Shown here piece by piece: positions 32,749 to 40,980 of a DNA stretch of 64,000 nucleotides. Each line of letters opens with the position of its first letter. Position 1 is the stretch's first letter. The notes beneath the pieces are model-generated. The model saw nothing but the letters and a program-made list of their open reading frames with translations. It had not been told where the DNA came from and did not search any database. Made by a program: the position numbers and the translations under genes. The DNA is from Streptomyces paradoxus (GTDB lineage: Bacteria; Actinomycetota; Actinomycetes; Streptomycetales; Streptomycetaceae), in contig NZ_JACHGV010000001.1 of NCBI RefSeq assembly GCF_014202475.1, forward strand, positions 924,186 through 988,185. The letters run 5' to 3'.

Positions 32749-34383
32749 ATGGCAGGCAGCACGCACACCGTGACGAACCAGGTCCCGCCGCTGGTCGGGT
32801 ACGACGTCTTCTCCGCCGACCGGGCCCTGGCCGACGCGGTCGCCCGGCATCTGGATCCGGACCTGCGCGAGGAGGTCCTCGGCGAGCTGACGGCGCTGGG
32901 CAGCACCTCCGGCTCGGCGCAGGTGCAGGACTGGGGCAGGCTGGCCAACGAGAACCCGCCGCGGCTGCTCACGCACGACCGGTACGGCAACCGCGCCGAC
33001 GAGGTCGAGTTTCACCCGTCCTGGCACCGGCTGCTCGGCAAGGGCGTCTCCGCGGGTCTGACGGCGGCGTGGGACCGGCCGGCCGGGCACCTGCGGCGGG
33101 CCGCCGCCTTCGTGCTGTGGACGCAGGTCGAGGCCGGCAACGGCTGCCCGCTGTCGATGACGCACGCCGCGGTGCCCGCCCTGCGCACCGACCCGGACCT
33201 GGCCGCCGAGTGGGAACCGCGGCTGACGTCCATGGTCTACGACCAGGAGCTGCGGCCGGCGCACCTCAAGGCCGGGGCGCTGTTCGGGATGGGGATGACG
33301 GAGAAGCAGGGCGGCAGTGACGTGCGGGCCAACCGCACGTCGGCGCGGCCCCTGACCGAGGACGGTACGTACGAACTGACCGGCCACAAGTGGTTCTGCT
33401 CGGCGCCCATGTCCGACGGTTTCCTGGTGCTGGCGCAGGCTCCGCACGGGCTGACCTGCTTCCTGGTGCCGAGGGTGCTGCGGGACGGCACGCGCAACGT
33501 GTTCCGGATCCAGCGGCTCAAGGAGAAGCTGGGCAACCGGTCGAACGCCTCCGCCGAGGTCGAGTTCGACGGGACCTGGGCGCGCCGGGTCGGTGAGGAG
33601 GGGCGCGGGGTGCGCACCATCATCGAGATGGTCGCGTCGACCCGGCTCGACTGCGTGCTCGGCTCGGCCGGGCTGATGCGGCAGGCGGTGGCGCAGGCGG
33701 TGCACCACTGCTCGTACCGCGAGGCGTTCGGCGGGAAGCTCGTCGACAAGCCGCTCATGCGCAACGTCCTCGCCGACCTGGCGCTGGAGTCGGAGGCGGC
33801 GACGACGCTGGCGCTGCGGCTCGCGGCGGCCTACGACGACGGCGGCGAGCAGGAGCGGGCGCTGCTGCGGATCGCGGTGCCGGCCGCCAAGTACTGGGTG
33901 ACCAAGCGGTGCCCGCCCCTCGCGGTGGAGGCGGCGGAGTGCCTCGGGGGCAACGGGTACGTGGAGGAGTCCCCGATGCCGCGGCTGGTGCGCGAGTCGC
34001 CGCTCAACTCGATCTGGGAGGGCGCGGGCAACGTCCAGGCGCTCGACGTGCTGCGGGCGTTGCGGCGGGAGCCGGGCGCGCTGGACGCGTATCTGCGGGA
34101 AGTAGGGCAGGCGCGGGGCGCCGATCACCGCCTCGACGGGGCGATCAAGGACCTGCTGACCGAACTCGCCGATCTGGAGGGCGTGGAGGGGCGGGCGCGA
34201 CGGCTGGCGGAGCGGCTCGCGCTGGTGCTCCAGGGTTCGCTGCTGGTCCGTTTCGCGCCGCCGCAGGTCGCCGACGCGTTCTGCGCGGGGCGGCTCGGCG
34301 GCGACGGCGGCGCCGCCTTCGGGACGCTGCCGCACACGCTGGACCTTGCGTCGGTGGTGGAGCGGGCGCGGCCGGTGTGCTGA
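32749..34383 (+). CDS. Acyl-CoA dehydrogenase, AidB-like
   Basis: This 544-residue flavoprotein matches the AidB branch: a long N-terminal extension (VPPLVGYDVFSADRALADAV), the adaptive-response ACAD core with GMGMTEKQGGSDVRANRTSA and LTGHKWFCSAP, and C-terminal ESPLNSIWEGAGNVQALDVL. The WEG-glutamate region typical of catalytic acyl-CoA dehydrogenases is present (IWEGAGN). AidB proteins bind DNA in E. coli alkylation damage responses, but actinomycete members may act on isovaleryl-CoA-like substrates. It is divergent from the BrkB gene and followed by a stable hairpin. Confidence 0.85.
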   Translation: MAGSTHTVTNQVPPLVGYDVFSADRALADAVARHLDPDLREEVLGELTALGSTSGSAQVQDWGRLANENPPRLLTHDRYGNRADEVEFHPSWHRLLGKGVSAGLTAAWDRPAGHLRRAAAFVLWTQVEAGNGCPLSMTHAAVPALRTDPDLAAEWEPRLTSMVYDQELRPAHLKAGALFGMGMTEKQGGSDVRANRTSARPLTEDGTYELTGHKWFCSAPMSDGFLVLAQAPHGLTCFLVPRVLRDGTRNVFRIQRLKEKLGNRSNASAEVEFDGTWARRVGEEGRGVRTIIEMVASTRLDCVLGSAGLMRQAVAQAVHHCSYREAFGGKLVDKPLMRNVLADLALESEAATTLALRLAAAYDDGGEQERALLRIAVPAAKYWVTKRCPPLAVEAAECLGGNGYVEESPMPRLVRESPLNSIWEGAGNVQALDVLRALRREPGALDAYLREVGQARGADHRLDGAIKDLLTELADLEGVEGRARRLAERLALVLQGSLLVRFAPPQVADAFCAGRLGGDGGAAFGTLPHTLDLASVVERARPVC

Positions 34384-34392
34384 TCCGGCGGG

Positions 34393-34422
34393 CCCTCGCG
34401 CGCGTGCGCGAAGGAGCGAGGG
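34393..34422 (+). terminator. Hairpin after the acyl-CoA dehydrogenase gene
   Basis: CCCTCGC (34393-34399) and GCGAGGG (34416-34422) form a perfect 7-bp stem, and further GC pairing is possible inside. It begins 10 bases after the stop codon. There is no U-tract, as is common in Streptomyces. Confidence 0.45.
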
Positions 34423-34532
34423 TGGTGCTGCGCCGACACGGCACCACCCCCGCCGCACTGGCCCGTTCGAGCCGCTGAACGCCGCTCGGGACGGCGCCGC
34501 TCAAGTTTCGGACACGGCCGGGCTGTCCACCA

Positions 34533-34552
34533 GGGTTGCAGGGGGTTGCAAC
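34533..34552. promoter_or_regulatory. Direct repeat GGGTTGCA and palindrome GTTGCAAC
   Basis: GGGTTGCA occurs at 34533-34540 and again at 34543-34550, one helical turn apart, and the second copy continues into the palindrome GTTGCAAC (34545-34552). It lies about 95 bases before the GAF-regulator start and could be its control site. Confidence 0.35.
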
Positions 34553-34647
34553 TTGCTGCTGACTGTGTGCGGAGTCTGCGCGCGCCACCCGGGCAGAGGG
34601 CACTATGAGAAACACAGGAAGAAAGCGATTCCGGGGGGCGCACGCGT

Positions 34648-35925
34648 ATGGACGTCACGCACTTGGCAGCCGTCGACAGCACGCGCGCGGCCCGGGTTCT
34701 CCAGCAGGTCCGCTCGGCGCGGCTGGCCGGGCAGCCCGCTCCGGTGGCGCCGCGGCCGGTGATCGAGCGGTCCTGGGAGCGGATGATGCGCAGCGGTGTG
34801 GATCCGGACCACGACGTCCGGGCGGATCCGCTGCCCCGCGAGGAGGTGCAGCGGCGGCGCGAGACGTCGGTTTTGCGCCATGTGCTGCCGGTGATGCGGG
34901 AGGGGCTGCTGGCGGCCGCGGACGTCGCCCACCACATCATGGTGGTGACCGACGAGGAGGGCCGGGTGCTGTGGCGCGAGGGCAGCCCGCCGGTGCTGCG
35001 CAAGGCCGACGGACTGGGTTTTGAACTCGGCGCGGACTGGCGTGAGGACGTCGTCGGCACGAACGGTCTGGGCACCCCGGCCGTGGTGCGCCGGCCCGTG
35101 CAGGTCTTCGCCTCCGAGCACTTCGTGCGCTCCCAGGCCGGCTGGACCTGCGCGGGCGCTCCCCTGACGGATCCGCGGGACGGCCGGCTGCTCGGCGTGG
35201 TGGACGTGAGCGGCCCTCTGGAGACGATGCATCCGGCCACGCTCGCCTGGGTCGGTTCGGTGGCCCGGCTCGCCGAGGCCCGGCTGCGGGAGATGCACAC
35301 GGAGTCGCTGGAGCGGCTGCGCGCGGTGGCGGCGCCGGTGCTGGCCCGGACCGGCGGCCGTGCCCTGGTCGTCGACCCGGACGGCTGGACCGCCGCGGTC
35401 AGCGGGATGCCGTACGCGCGGCGCGTCGCCCTGCCGAAGTCGCTGTCGGCGGGCCCGAGATGGCTGCCGGCGCTCGGGCTGTGCTCGGTGGAGCCGGTGG
35501 CGGGGGGCTGGCTGGTGCGGGCGGCCGACGACGAGCCGGTGCCGCGCGGTCCGGCCCGGATCGTGCTGGACCTCAGGCAGGCGCGGCGCTGGTCGGTGGA
35601 GGTGCTCGGCGGGGCGGGCTCCTGGACCCGGGAACTGAGTCCGCGGCACGCGGAGTTGCTGTATCTGCTCGCCGTGCACCGCTCCGGCCGCAGTGCCTCG
35701 GGCCTGGCCGGGGACGTGTTCGGTGATCCGGCCCGCACGGTGACGGTGCGTGCCGAGATGTCCCGGGTGCGGCGGTATCTGGGGGCGTTTCTGGAGCACC
35801 GGCCGTACCGGTTCGCCGAGGACGCCGAGGTCGAGGTGCTGCTCCCGGACGACCCGCGTGATCTCCTGCCGCACTCGACCGCACCGGGCGTGAGCGGGCG
35901 GCGCAGGTCCGCAGCTGCGCCCTGA
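34648..35925 (+). CDS. GAF-domain transcriptional regulator
   Basis: This 425-residue protein starts ATG 34648 after a GGGGGG stretch. An N-terminal region with PVIERSWERMMRSGVDPD, then a GAF domain (about 85-215; GFELGADWREDVVGTNGLGT and VFASEHFVRSQAGWTCAGAP), are characteristic of AcoR-like sensors. There is no AAA ATPase domain, and the C-terminal 90 residues (ELSPRHAELLYLLAVHRSG, TVTVRAEMSRVRRYLGAFL) are a winged-helix-like output domain. This actinomycete GAF/HTH class often neighbours acetaldehyde or acyl-CoA dehydrogenases. Control of the upstream gene is possible. Confidence 0.8.
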   Translation: MDVTHLAAVDSTRAARVLQQVRSARLAGQPAPVAPRPVIERSWERMMRSGVDPDHDVRADPLPREEVQRRRETSVLRHVLPVMREGLLAAADVAHHIMVVTDEEGRVLWREGSPPVLRKADGLGFELGADWREDVVGTNGLGTPAVVRRPVQVFASEHFVRSQAGWTCAGAPLTDPRDGRLLGVVDVSGPLETMHPATLAWVGSVARLAEARLREMHTESLERLRAVAAPVLARTGGRALVVDPDGWTAAVSGMPYARRVALPKSLSAGPRWLPALGLCSVEPVAGGWLVRAADDEPVPRGPARIVLDLRQARRWSVEVLGGAGSWTRELSPRHAELLYLLAVHRSGRSASGLAGDVFGDPARTVTVRAEMSRVRRYLGAFLEHRPYRFAEDAEVEVLLPDDPRDLLPHSTAPGVSGRRRSAAAP

Positions 35926-36100
35926 GGTTCACCGCGCGTGCCGTACAAGCCGCCGCGAGGGGTGCATCTTTCGCATATTTACGGGGTCTTCGTCCCGCGC
36001 GCCCCTCACCTGCCGTAGCATCCCTCTACGGGCCACCCCACCTGCTCCTCCGTCAACGTGCGGATCAACAGGCGCAGTTGGCCCGTCTCGGGAGGACGTT

Positions 36101-37411
36101 ATGAAGCATCGCGGCAGACACCGGCGGCGCAGGCGGGGCAGGGCGCTGCGCGCGACCCTGGCCGGGACGGCTCTCGCGCTCACCGCCGCCGCCACCCTGA
36201 TCAGCGCCTCGCAGGCCACCGTCGCCGACGCCCCCGGGGCTCTCAAGCCGGTCTCCGCGTCCGACGGCGCCGGCCGGTTGCCGCTGGCCGAGCACCGGGT
36301 GCCCGGGCGGTGGCTGGACCGGCTCGCGTCGGAGATGGGCCGGCCCGTCGGCGTCGGCACGGTACTGGACAGCGCCGACGTCCCACTGCGGCAGGCGGCG
36401 GACTGCCCGGCCCCCGAGAAGCACAGCCTGCCGGTGGAACCGGCGGCCACCCGCGCGTACTGCTTCGGCGGCTCCGGCACCCGGGGCTGGCGGGCCGGCG
36501 CGGTCACGACCTCGGGCGACGCGGACGACGACGGCCGCTGGGGCGCGAACCGCGTGATCCTGTCCGGCTGGACCCGGGGCGCCGAGGGCGGCTCCCTGGA
36601 CGGTCCGGCCCCCGGGCAGGGCCTGGCCAAGGTCGCCTTCGTCGACGCGAACGACCCCGGCGCGCTGCGCTACACCTGGGCCCTGCTGGCCGTCCCGGTG
36701 GACGGCGGGCGGGACTACCGGGGGCTGGTCTCCCCGCTGTCCGGCATGGTCTGGTACCAGGACAAGCTGCTGGTGACGACCCGCGAGGGCGACCGGGACG
36801 CGCTGTACGTGTACGACATGGACCGCATCCAGCGCGCCACCGTCGAGTCCGACGCGGTGGGCCGGGTGCGGGGCGGCTGGGCGGCCCACGGCTCCCGGTT
36901 CGTACTGCCGGCCGTCGGCTCGTACACGCTGCCCGGCGGGGACGACGCGGCCCGCCCGGCCAGCGTCTCGCTGGACCGCAGCACCTCCCCCGACAGTCTG
37001 GTCGCGAGCGAGTGGGTACCCGCGGACGGCGACCGGCACACCCGGCTGTGGCGCTACGCCCTGAGCCGGGACCCGGCCCGCTCCGGGCTGCTCGCCACCG
37101 ACTCCTCCGGGGACGCGGACCCGGTCGAGGCGTATGAGACGAAGACGGCCGACGTGCGGGGCGTGCTGGCCCACCGCACCGGCTGGTACCTGGACCGCGC
37201 GTCGGGCAGCCCGGGCGGGCACGGCACGCTGTGGCGCCAGGACGCGGACGGCGCACGGGCGACGGAGTGCGGCACGGACGAGACGCGGCACTGCTGGAGC
37301 GGCCGGTCGGGTTCCCTGTCCTACTGGGAGGAGACCGGCGAGGTCTGGTCCCAGTCGGGGCGGATGCTGTTCGCGCTGCCGCTGACGTCGATCGACCGGG
37401 CGCTGGGCTGA
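36101..37411 (+). CDS. Secreted protein of unknown function
   Basis: This 436-residue protein has an unusually Arg-rich N-terminus (RHRRRRRGRALR) followed by a hydrophobic core and an Ala-rich cleavage region (about residue 42), so it is exported. The mature part is rich in beta-strand and Gly/Asp-rich loops (DADDDGRWGANRVILSGW; SGMVWYQDKLLVTTREGDRD; VYDMDRIQRATVES). The repeated Trp/Tyr/Asp patterns suggest a beta-propeller-like fold, but I do not recognise the family. Four or more cysteines could form disulfides outside the cell. It stands alone between a GAF regulator and a GNAT gene. The gap before it (35926-36100) shows only a weak CCGTAG/CTACGG pair at 36013-36031. Confidence 0.65.
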   Translation: MKHRGRHRRRRRGRALRATLAGTALALTAAATLISASQATVADAPGALKPVSASDGAGRLPLAEHRVPGRWLDRLASEMGRPVGVGTVLDSADVPLRQAADCPAPEKHSLPVEPAATRAYCFGGSGTRGWRAGAVTTSGDADDDGRWGANRVILSGWTRGAEGGSLDGPAPGQGLAKVAFVDANDPGALRYTWALLAVPVDGGRDYRGLVSPLSGMVWYQDKLLVTTREGDRDALYVYDMDRIQRATVESDAVGRVRGGWAAHGSRFVLPAVGSYTLPGGDDAARPASVSLDRSTSPDSLVASEWVPADGDRHTRLWRYALSRDPARSGLLATDSSGDADPVEAYETKTADVRGVLAHRTGWYLDRASGSPGGHGTLWRQDADGARATECGTDETRHCWSGRSGSLSYWEETGEVWSQSGRMLFALPLTSIDRALG

Positions 37412-37477
37412 CCGGAGCGGCCCGCCGGGCCCGGGGCCGATCGACAGATGAGCGGGTCGGATGATTTTCTGGCCCGC

Positions 37478-38050
37478 ATGACCTCCATCGCCGTGACCAC
37501 CTGGTCCCTGGAGCAGACCGCCCCGACCGACCTGCTGCCGGCCGTCGCGCCGGACGGGGACGTCCGGGTCGTCCGCTCCGAGGTGCCCTCGCCCGAGTTC
37601 AGCCGGTTCCTGTACGCGTCGGTGGGCGGCGACATCCTCTGGACGGACCGGCTCGGCTGGCCGTACGCACGCTGGGTGGAGCACCTGGAGCGGCCCGGCG
37701 TGGAGACATGGGTGGCCTACGACCGGGGCACGCCCGCGGGGTACGTGGAGCTGGAGGCGCAGGACGACGCGGTCGTGGAGATCGTCTACTTCGGGCTGCT
37801 CCCCTCTTTCCGGGGCCGGCGCATCGGCGGGCACCTGCTGTCGTACGGCACGGCCCGGGCCTGGGACCTCGCGGACCGCTGGGCGGGACTGGCGCCGACG
37901 AAGCGGGTGTGGCTGCACACGTGCAGCAAGGACGGCGAGCACGCGATGGACAACTACCTGCGGCGGGGCTTCAAGCTGTTCGACACCAAGGTCGAGGAGG
38001 AGGCGGAGGCCGCCGTTCCGGGACCGTGGCCTGGGGCGTTCCTCGTCTGA
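37478..38050 (+). CDS. GNAT family N-acetyltransferase
   Basis: This 190-residue protein has the GNAT fold. The acetyl-CoA loop is FRGRRIGGHLLSYG (R/Q-x-x-G-x-G/A variant), preceded by the strand VVEIVYFGLLPSF, and followed by HTCSKDGEHAMDNYLRRGFK. I used ATG 37478, where family similarity begins (MTSIAVTTW). An in-frame ATG at 37448 would add 10 residues; neither has a strong ribosome-binding site. The acceptor is unknown. The gene ends 39 bases before a strong hairpin that marks the boundary with the sulfur operon. Confidence 0.8.
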   Translation: MTSIAVTTWSLEQTAPTDLLPAVAPDGDVRVVRSEVPSPEFSRFLYASVGGDILWTDRLGWPYARWVEHLERPGVETWVAYDRGTPAGYVELEAQDDAVVEIVYFGLLPSFRGRRIGGHLLSYGTARAWDLADRWAGLAPTKRVWLHTCSKDGEHAMDNYLRRGFKLFDTKVEEEAEAAVPGPWPGAFLV

Positions 38051-38089
38051 CCTGGACGGACACCTCGGGAGCACCCGATGTGACCTACA

Positions 38090-38122
38090 ACACCCTTGTC
38101 TTGCTGTGCGAGACAAGGGTGT
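38090..38122. terminator. Perfect 12-bp stem-loop between the GNAT gene and the sulfur operon
   Basis: ACACCCTTGTCT (38090-38101) and AGACAAGGGTGT (38111-38122) pair perfectly around a 9-base loop. It sits 40 bases after the GNAT stop and before the sulfur operon promoter region. It is most likely a terminator insulating the operon, though a role in the sulfur leader cannot be excluded. Confidence 0.65.
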
Positions 38123-38139
38123 CCGCATCTTGGACGAAG

Positions 38140-38154
38140 CTGGACTGTGTCCAG
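38140..38154. promoter_or_regulatory. 15-bp palindrome upstream of the cysteine leader peptide
   Basis: CTGGAC, TGT, GTCCAG forms a perfect palindrome 22 bases before the leader-peptide ATG. The position suits an operator or a promoter-overlapping site for sulfur control of the operon. Confidence 0.4.
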
Positions 38155-38176
38155 ATCGCCGTGACACGCTTCCGTC

Positions 38177-38260
38177 ATGTCTGGAACTGGAATTGCCTTG
38201 GTGAGTCGGCGGCACGTCGACCTCGGCCGCATGTCCAGCGCCATCTGTCCGGCGCACTGA
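38177..38260 (+). CDS. Cysteine-containing leader peptide of the sulfur-assimilation operon (27 aa)
   Basis: The peptide runs MSGTGIALVSRRHVDLGRM and then SSAICPAH before TGA. Short ORFs of this sequence type occur just upstream of ferredoxin sulfite reductase genes in many Streptomyces and are annotated as putative leader peptides. A single late Cys codon followed by Pro (C24-P25) suits ribosome slowing when cysteine is scarce; in mycobacteria similar short cysteine-bearing ORFs attenuate cys operons. The sulfite reductase start is 130 bases downstream. There is no classical ribosome-binding site directly before ATG 38177. Confidence 0.65.
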   Translation: MSGTGIALVSRRHVDLGRMSSAICPAH

Positions 38261-38390
38261 GCGTACTCAGCCCGCGCCCGACATTCTTCTTTCCTGCCTC
38301 ACTCCCCGCGCAATGACGCGCCCTATGCCCATGCGCCCGCGCGCGCAGGTCAGAGCCGCTTTCCCGCCTGTCCCGAAGGACGTATCAACC

Positions 38391-40088
38391 ATGGCCGCCA
38401 CCCCGCAGAACCCTGCTGCCGCGACTCCCCGCCGCAAGGTGAGCCGTCACCGCGGTGAGGGTCAGTGGGCCGTGGGGCACCACACCCCGCTGAACGGCAA
38501 CGAGCAGTTCAAGAAGGACGACGACGGTCTCAATGTGCGGACACGCATTGAGACGATCTACTCCAAGCGGGGCTTCCACTCGATCGACCCCAACGACCTG
38601 CGCGGCCGGATGCGCTGGTGGGGGCTGTACACCCAGCGCAAGCCCGGCATCGACGGCGGCAAGACGGCGATCCTGGAGCCGGAGGAGCTGGACGACGAGT
38701 ACTTCATGCTGCGCGTCCGGATCGACGGCGGGGCACTGACCACGCGGCAGCTGCGGGTCATCGGTGAGATCTCGCAGGAGTTCGCGCGCGGCACCGCCGA
38801 CATCACGGACCGGCAGAACGTGCAGTACCACTGGATCCGCATCGAGGACGTCCCCGAGATCTGGAACCGGCTGGAGGGCGTGGGCCTGTCGACGGTCACC
38901 GCCTGCGGCGACACCCCGCGTGTGATGATCGGCTCACCGGTGGCGGGCATCGCCGAGGACGAGATCATCGACGCCACCCCGGCGCTGGAGGAGATGAAGC
39001 GCCGCGTCCTGAACAACCCGGCGTACTCGAACCTCCCCCGCAAGTTCAAGACCGCGATCTCGGGCTCGCCGGTACTGGACGTGGTGCACGAGATCAACGA
39101 CGTCGCGTTCGTCGGCGTCCGGCACCCCGAGCACGGCCCCGGTTTCGACGTGTGGGTCGGCGGCGGCCTGTCCACCAACCCCAAGCTGGGCGTGCGGCTG
39201 GGCACCTGGGTGTCGATCGACGACGTGCCGGACGTCTACGAGGGCGTCATCTCGATCTTCCGTGACTACGGCTACCGCCGGCTGCGCACCCGCGCCCGCC
39301 TGAAGTTCCTCGTCGCCGACTGGGGCGCCGAGAAGTTCCGGCAGGTCCTGGAGGACGAGTACCTCAAGCGCAAGCTGGTGGACGGGCCCGCCCCGGAGCA
39401 GCCGTCCCAGCTGTGGCGCGACCACATCGGTGTGCACCGGCAGAAGGACGGCCGGTTCTACGTCGGTTTCGCCCCGCGCGTGGGACGCGTCGACGGCGCG
39501 ACGATCACGAAGATCGCCGACCTCGCCGAGGCCCACGGCTCGGGCCGGGTGCGCACCACCGTCGAGCAGAAGATGATCGTCCTCGACGTCGAGGAGAACC
39601 AGGTCGACTCGCTCGTCGAGGCCCTGGAGGCGCTCGACCTCACCGCCCGGCCCTCCACGTTCCGGCGCGGCACCATGGCCTGCACCGGCATCGAATTCTG
39701 CAAGCTCGCCATCGTCGAGACCAAGCAGCGCGGCTCGCAGCTGATCGACGAACTGGAGCGCCGTCTGCCGGACTTCGACGAGCCGCTCACCATCAACCTC
39801 AACGGCTGCCCGAACGCCTGCGCCCGTATCCAGGTCGCGGACATCGGTCTCAAGGGCCAGCTCATGCTCAACGACCAGGGCGAGCAGGTCGAGGGCTACC
39901 AGGTGCACCTGGGCGGCGCCCTGGGCCTGGAGGCCGGTTTCGGCCGCAAGGTCCGCGGTCTGAAGGTCACCTCCGAGGAACTGCCCGACTACGTCGAGCG
40001 CGTCCTGAAGCGGTTCCAGGCCGAGCGCGAGGACGGCGAGCGGTTCGCCGCCTGGGCGGCGCGGGCCAGTGAGGAGGCCCTGTCGTGA
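38391..40088 (+). CDS. sir: Ferredoxin-dependent assimilatory sulfite reductase (SirA/NirA type)
   Basis: This 565-residue protein reduces sulfite to sulfide. It has the duplicated NIR/SIR ferredoxin-like half domains and the siroheme/4Fe-4S ligands C431 and C437 (ACTGIEFC) plus C473 and C477 (GCPNAC). Y80 (WWGLYTQ) and C172 (TACGDTPR) are 92 residues apart, exactly as the cross-linked Tyr69-Cys161 pair of the M. tuberculosis enzyme, favouring sulfite over nitrite as substrate. Start ATG 38391 has GAAGGA 10 bases upstream. The stop overlaps the next start (GTGA). Confidence 0.93.
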   Translation: MAATPQNPAAATPRRKVSRHRGEGQWAVGHHTPLNGNEQFKKDDDGLNVRTRIETIYSKRGFHSIDPNDLRGRMRWWGLYTQRKPGIDGGKTAILEPEELDDEYFMLRVRIDGGALTTRQLRVIGEISQEFARGTADITDRQNVQYHWIRIEDVPEIWNRLEGVGLSTVTACGDTPRVMIGSPVAGIAEDEIIDATPALEEMKRRVLNNPAYSNLPRKFKTAISGSPVLDVVHEINDVAFVGVRHPEHGPGFDVWVGGGLSTNPKLGVRLGTWVSIDDVPDVYEGVISIFRDYGYRRLRTRARLKFLVADWGAEKFRQVLEDEYLKRKLVDGPAPEQPSQLWRDHIGVHRQKDGRFYVGFAPRVGRVDGATITKIADLAEAHGSGRVRTTVEQKMIVLDVEENQVDSLVEALEALDLTARPSTFRRGTMACTGIEFCKLAIVETKQRGSQLIDELERRLPDFDEPLTINLNGCPNACARIQVADIGLKGQLMLNDQGEQVEGYQVHLGGALGLEAGFGRKVRGLKVTSEELPDYVERVLKRFQAEREDGERFAAWAARASEEALS

Positions 40089-40273
40089 GCGAGCGGGCCG
40101 CGCCCTTCTACTGCCCCTACTGCGGCGACGAGGACCTGCGTCCGAGCGAGGCCGCGGAGGGCAGGCACGGCGCGTGGGAATGCGCGGCGTGCAGCCGGGC
40201 CTTTCAGCTGAAGTTCCTCGGGCTGCTGTCCCGGGGAGCGAAGCGATCCGATTCCGGAGGGGCACAGATATGA
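40085..40273 (+). CDS. Small zinc-ribbon protein of the sulfur operon (62 aa)
   Basis: This 62-residue protein has two CxxC knuckles, CPYCGDED (C10, C13) and CAACSRAF (C33, C36), typical of a zinc ribbon. It overlaps sulfite reductase upstream (GTGA) and cysH downstream (ATGA), so translation is coupled to both. The gene is conserved at this spot in Streptomyces sulfur operons, from memory, but has no assigned role. It might deliver iron or sulfur, or bind one of the flanking Fe-S enzymes; that is inference. Confidence 0.75.
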   Translation: MSERAAPFYCPYCGDEDLRPSEAAEGRHGAWECAACSRAFQLKFLGLLSRGAKRSDSGGAQI

Positions 40274-40980
40274 CGACCGCTCAGGAAGAGCGCACCACCG
40301 AGGACCTGAAGCAGCTCGCCGAGCAGGCGGGCCGCGATCTTGAAGGCGCCTCCGCGCTGGAGATCCTCCAGTGGGCGGCGAAGACGTTCGGCAAGCGATT
40401 CTGCGTGACCTCCTCCATGGAGGACGCGGTGGTCGCCCACCTCGCCGCCCGCGCCATGCCCGGCGTCGACGTGGTCTTCCTCGACACGGGCTACCACTTC
40501 GAGGAGACCATCGGCACCCGCGACGCGGTCGAGGCCGTGATGGACGTCAACCTCATCACGCTCACCCCGGTCCAGACGGTCGCCGAGCAGGACGCGGAGC
40601 ACGGCCCGAAGCTGCACGACCGCAACCCCGACCTGTGCTGCAAGCTGCGCAAGGTCCAGCCGCTGGAAGAGGGCCTGAAGGACTACCAGGCCTGGGCGAC
40701 CGGTCTGCGCCGCGACGAGTCCCCGACCCGGGCGAACACCCCGGTGGTCGGGTGGGACGAGAAGCGGCAGAAGGTCAAGATCTCGCCGATCGCCCGCTGG
40801 ACGCAGGACGACGTGGACGCCTACGTCACCGAACACGGCGTGCTGACGAACCCGCTGCTGATGGACGGCTACGCCTCCGTCGGCTGCGCACCCTGCACCC
40901 GCCGGGTCCTGGAGGGCGAGGACGCGCGCGCCGGCCGCTGGGCGGGCCGCAGCAAGACCGAGTGCGGGCTGCACGGATGA
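40270..40980 (+). CDS. cysH: Adenylyl-sulfate/phosphoadenylyl-sulfate reductase, 4Fe-4S type
   Basis: This 236-residue protein has the PP-loop-related fold (CVTSSMEDAVVAHLA) and the four cluster cysteines C123-C124 and C206/C209 (DLCCKLR, GCAPC) plus the catalytic C232 (KTECGLHG). The CC...CxxC set marks the Fe-S enzymes that usually reduce APS directly; PAPS-specific enzymes lack it. It yields sulfite and AMP for the sulfite reductase encoded upstream. ATG overlaps the zinc-ribbon stop, and its own stop overlaps cysC (ATGA). Confidence 0.93.
   Translation: MTTAQEERTTEDLKQLAEQAGRDLEGASALEILQWAAKTFGKRFCVTSSMEDAVVAHLAARAMPGVDVVFLDTGYHFEETIGTRDAVEAVMDVNLITLTPVQTVAEQDAEHGPKLHDRNPDLCCKLRKVQPLEEGLKDYQAWATGLRRDESPTRANTPVVGWDEKRQKVKISPIARWTQDDVDAYVTEHGVLTNPLLMDGYASVGCAPCTRRVLEGEDARAGRWAGRSKTECGLHG

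Noticed and set aside
38090..38122. Riboswitch at the sulfur operon
   Set aside because: The perfect hairpin lacks the multi-helix conserved core of SAM or other sulfur-related riboswitches; a terminator or simple hairpin is more likely.
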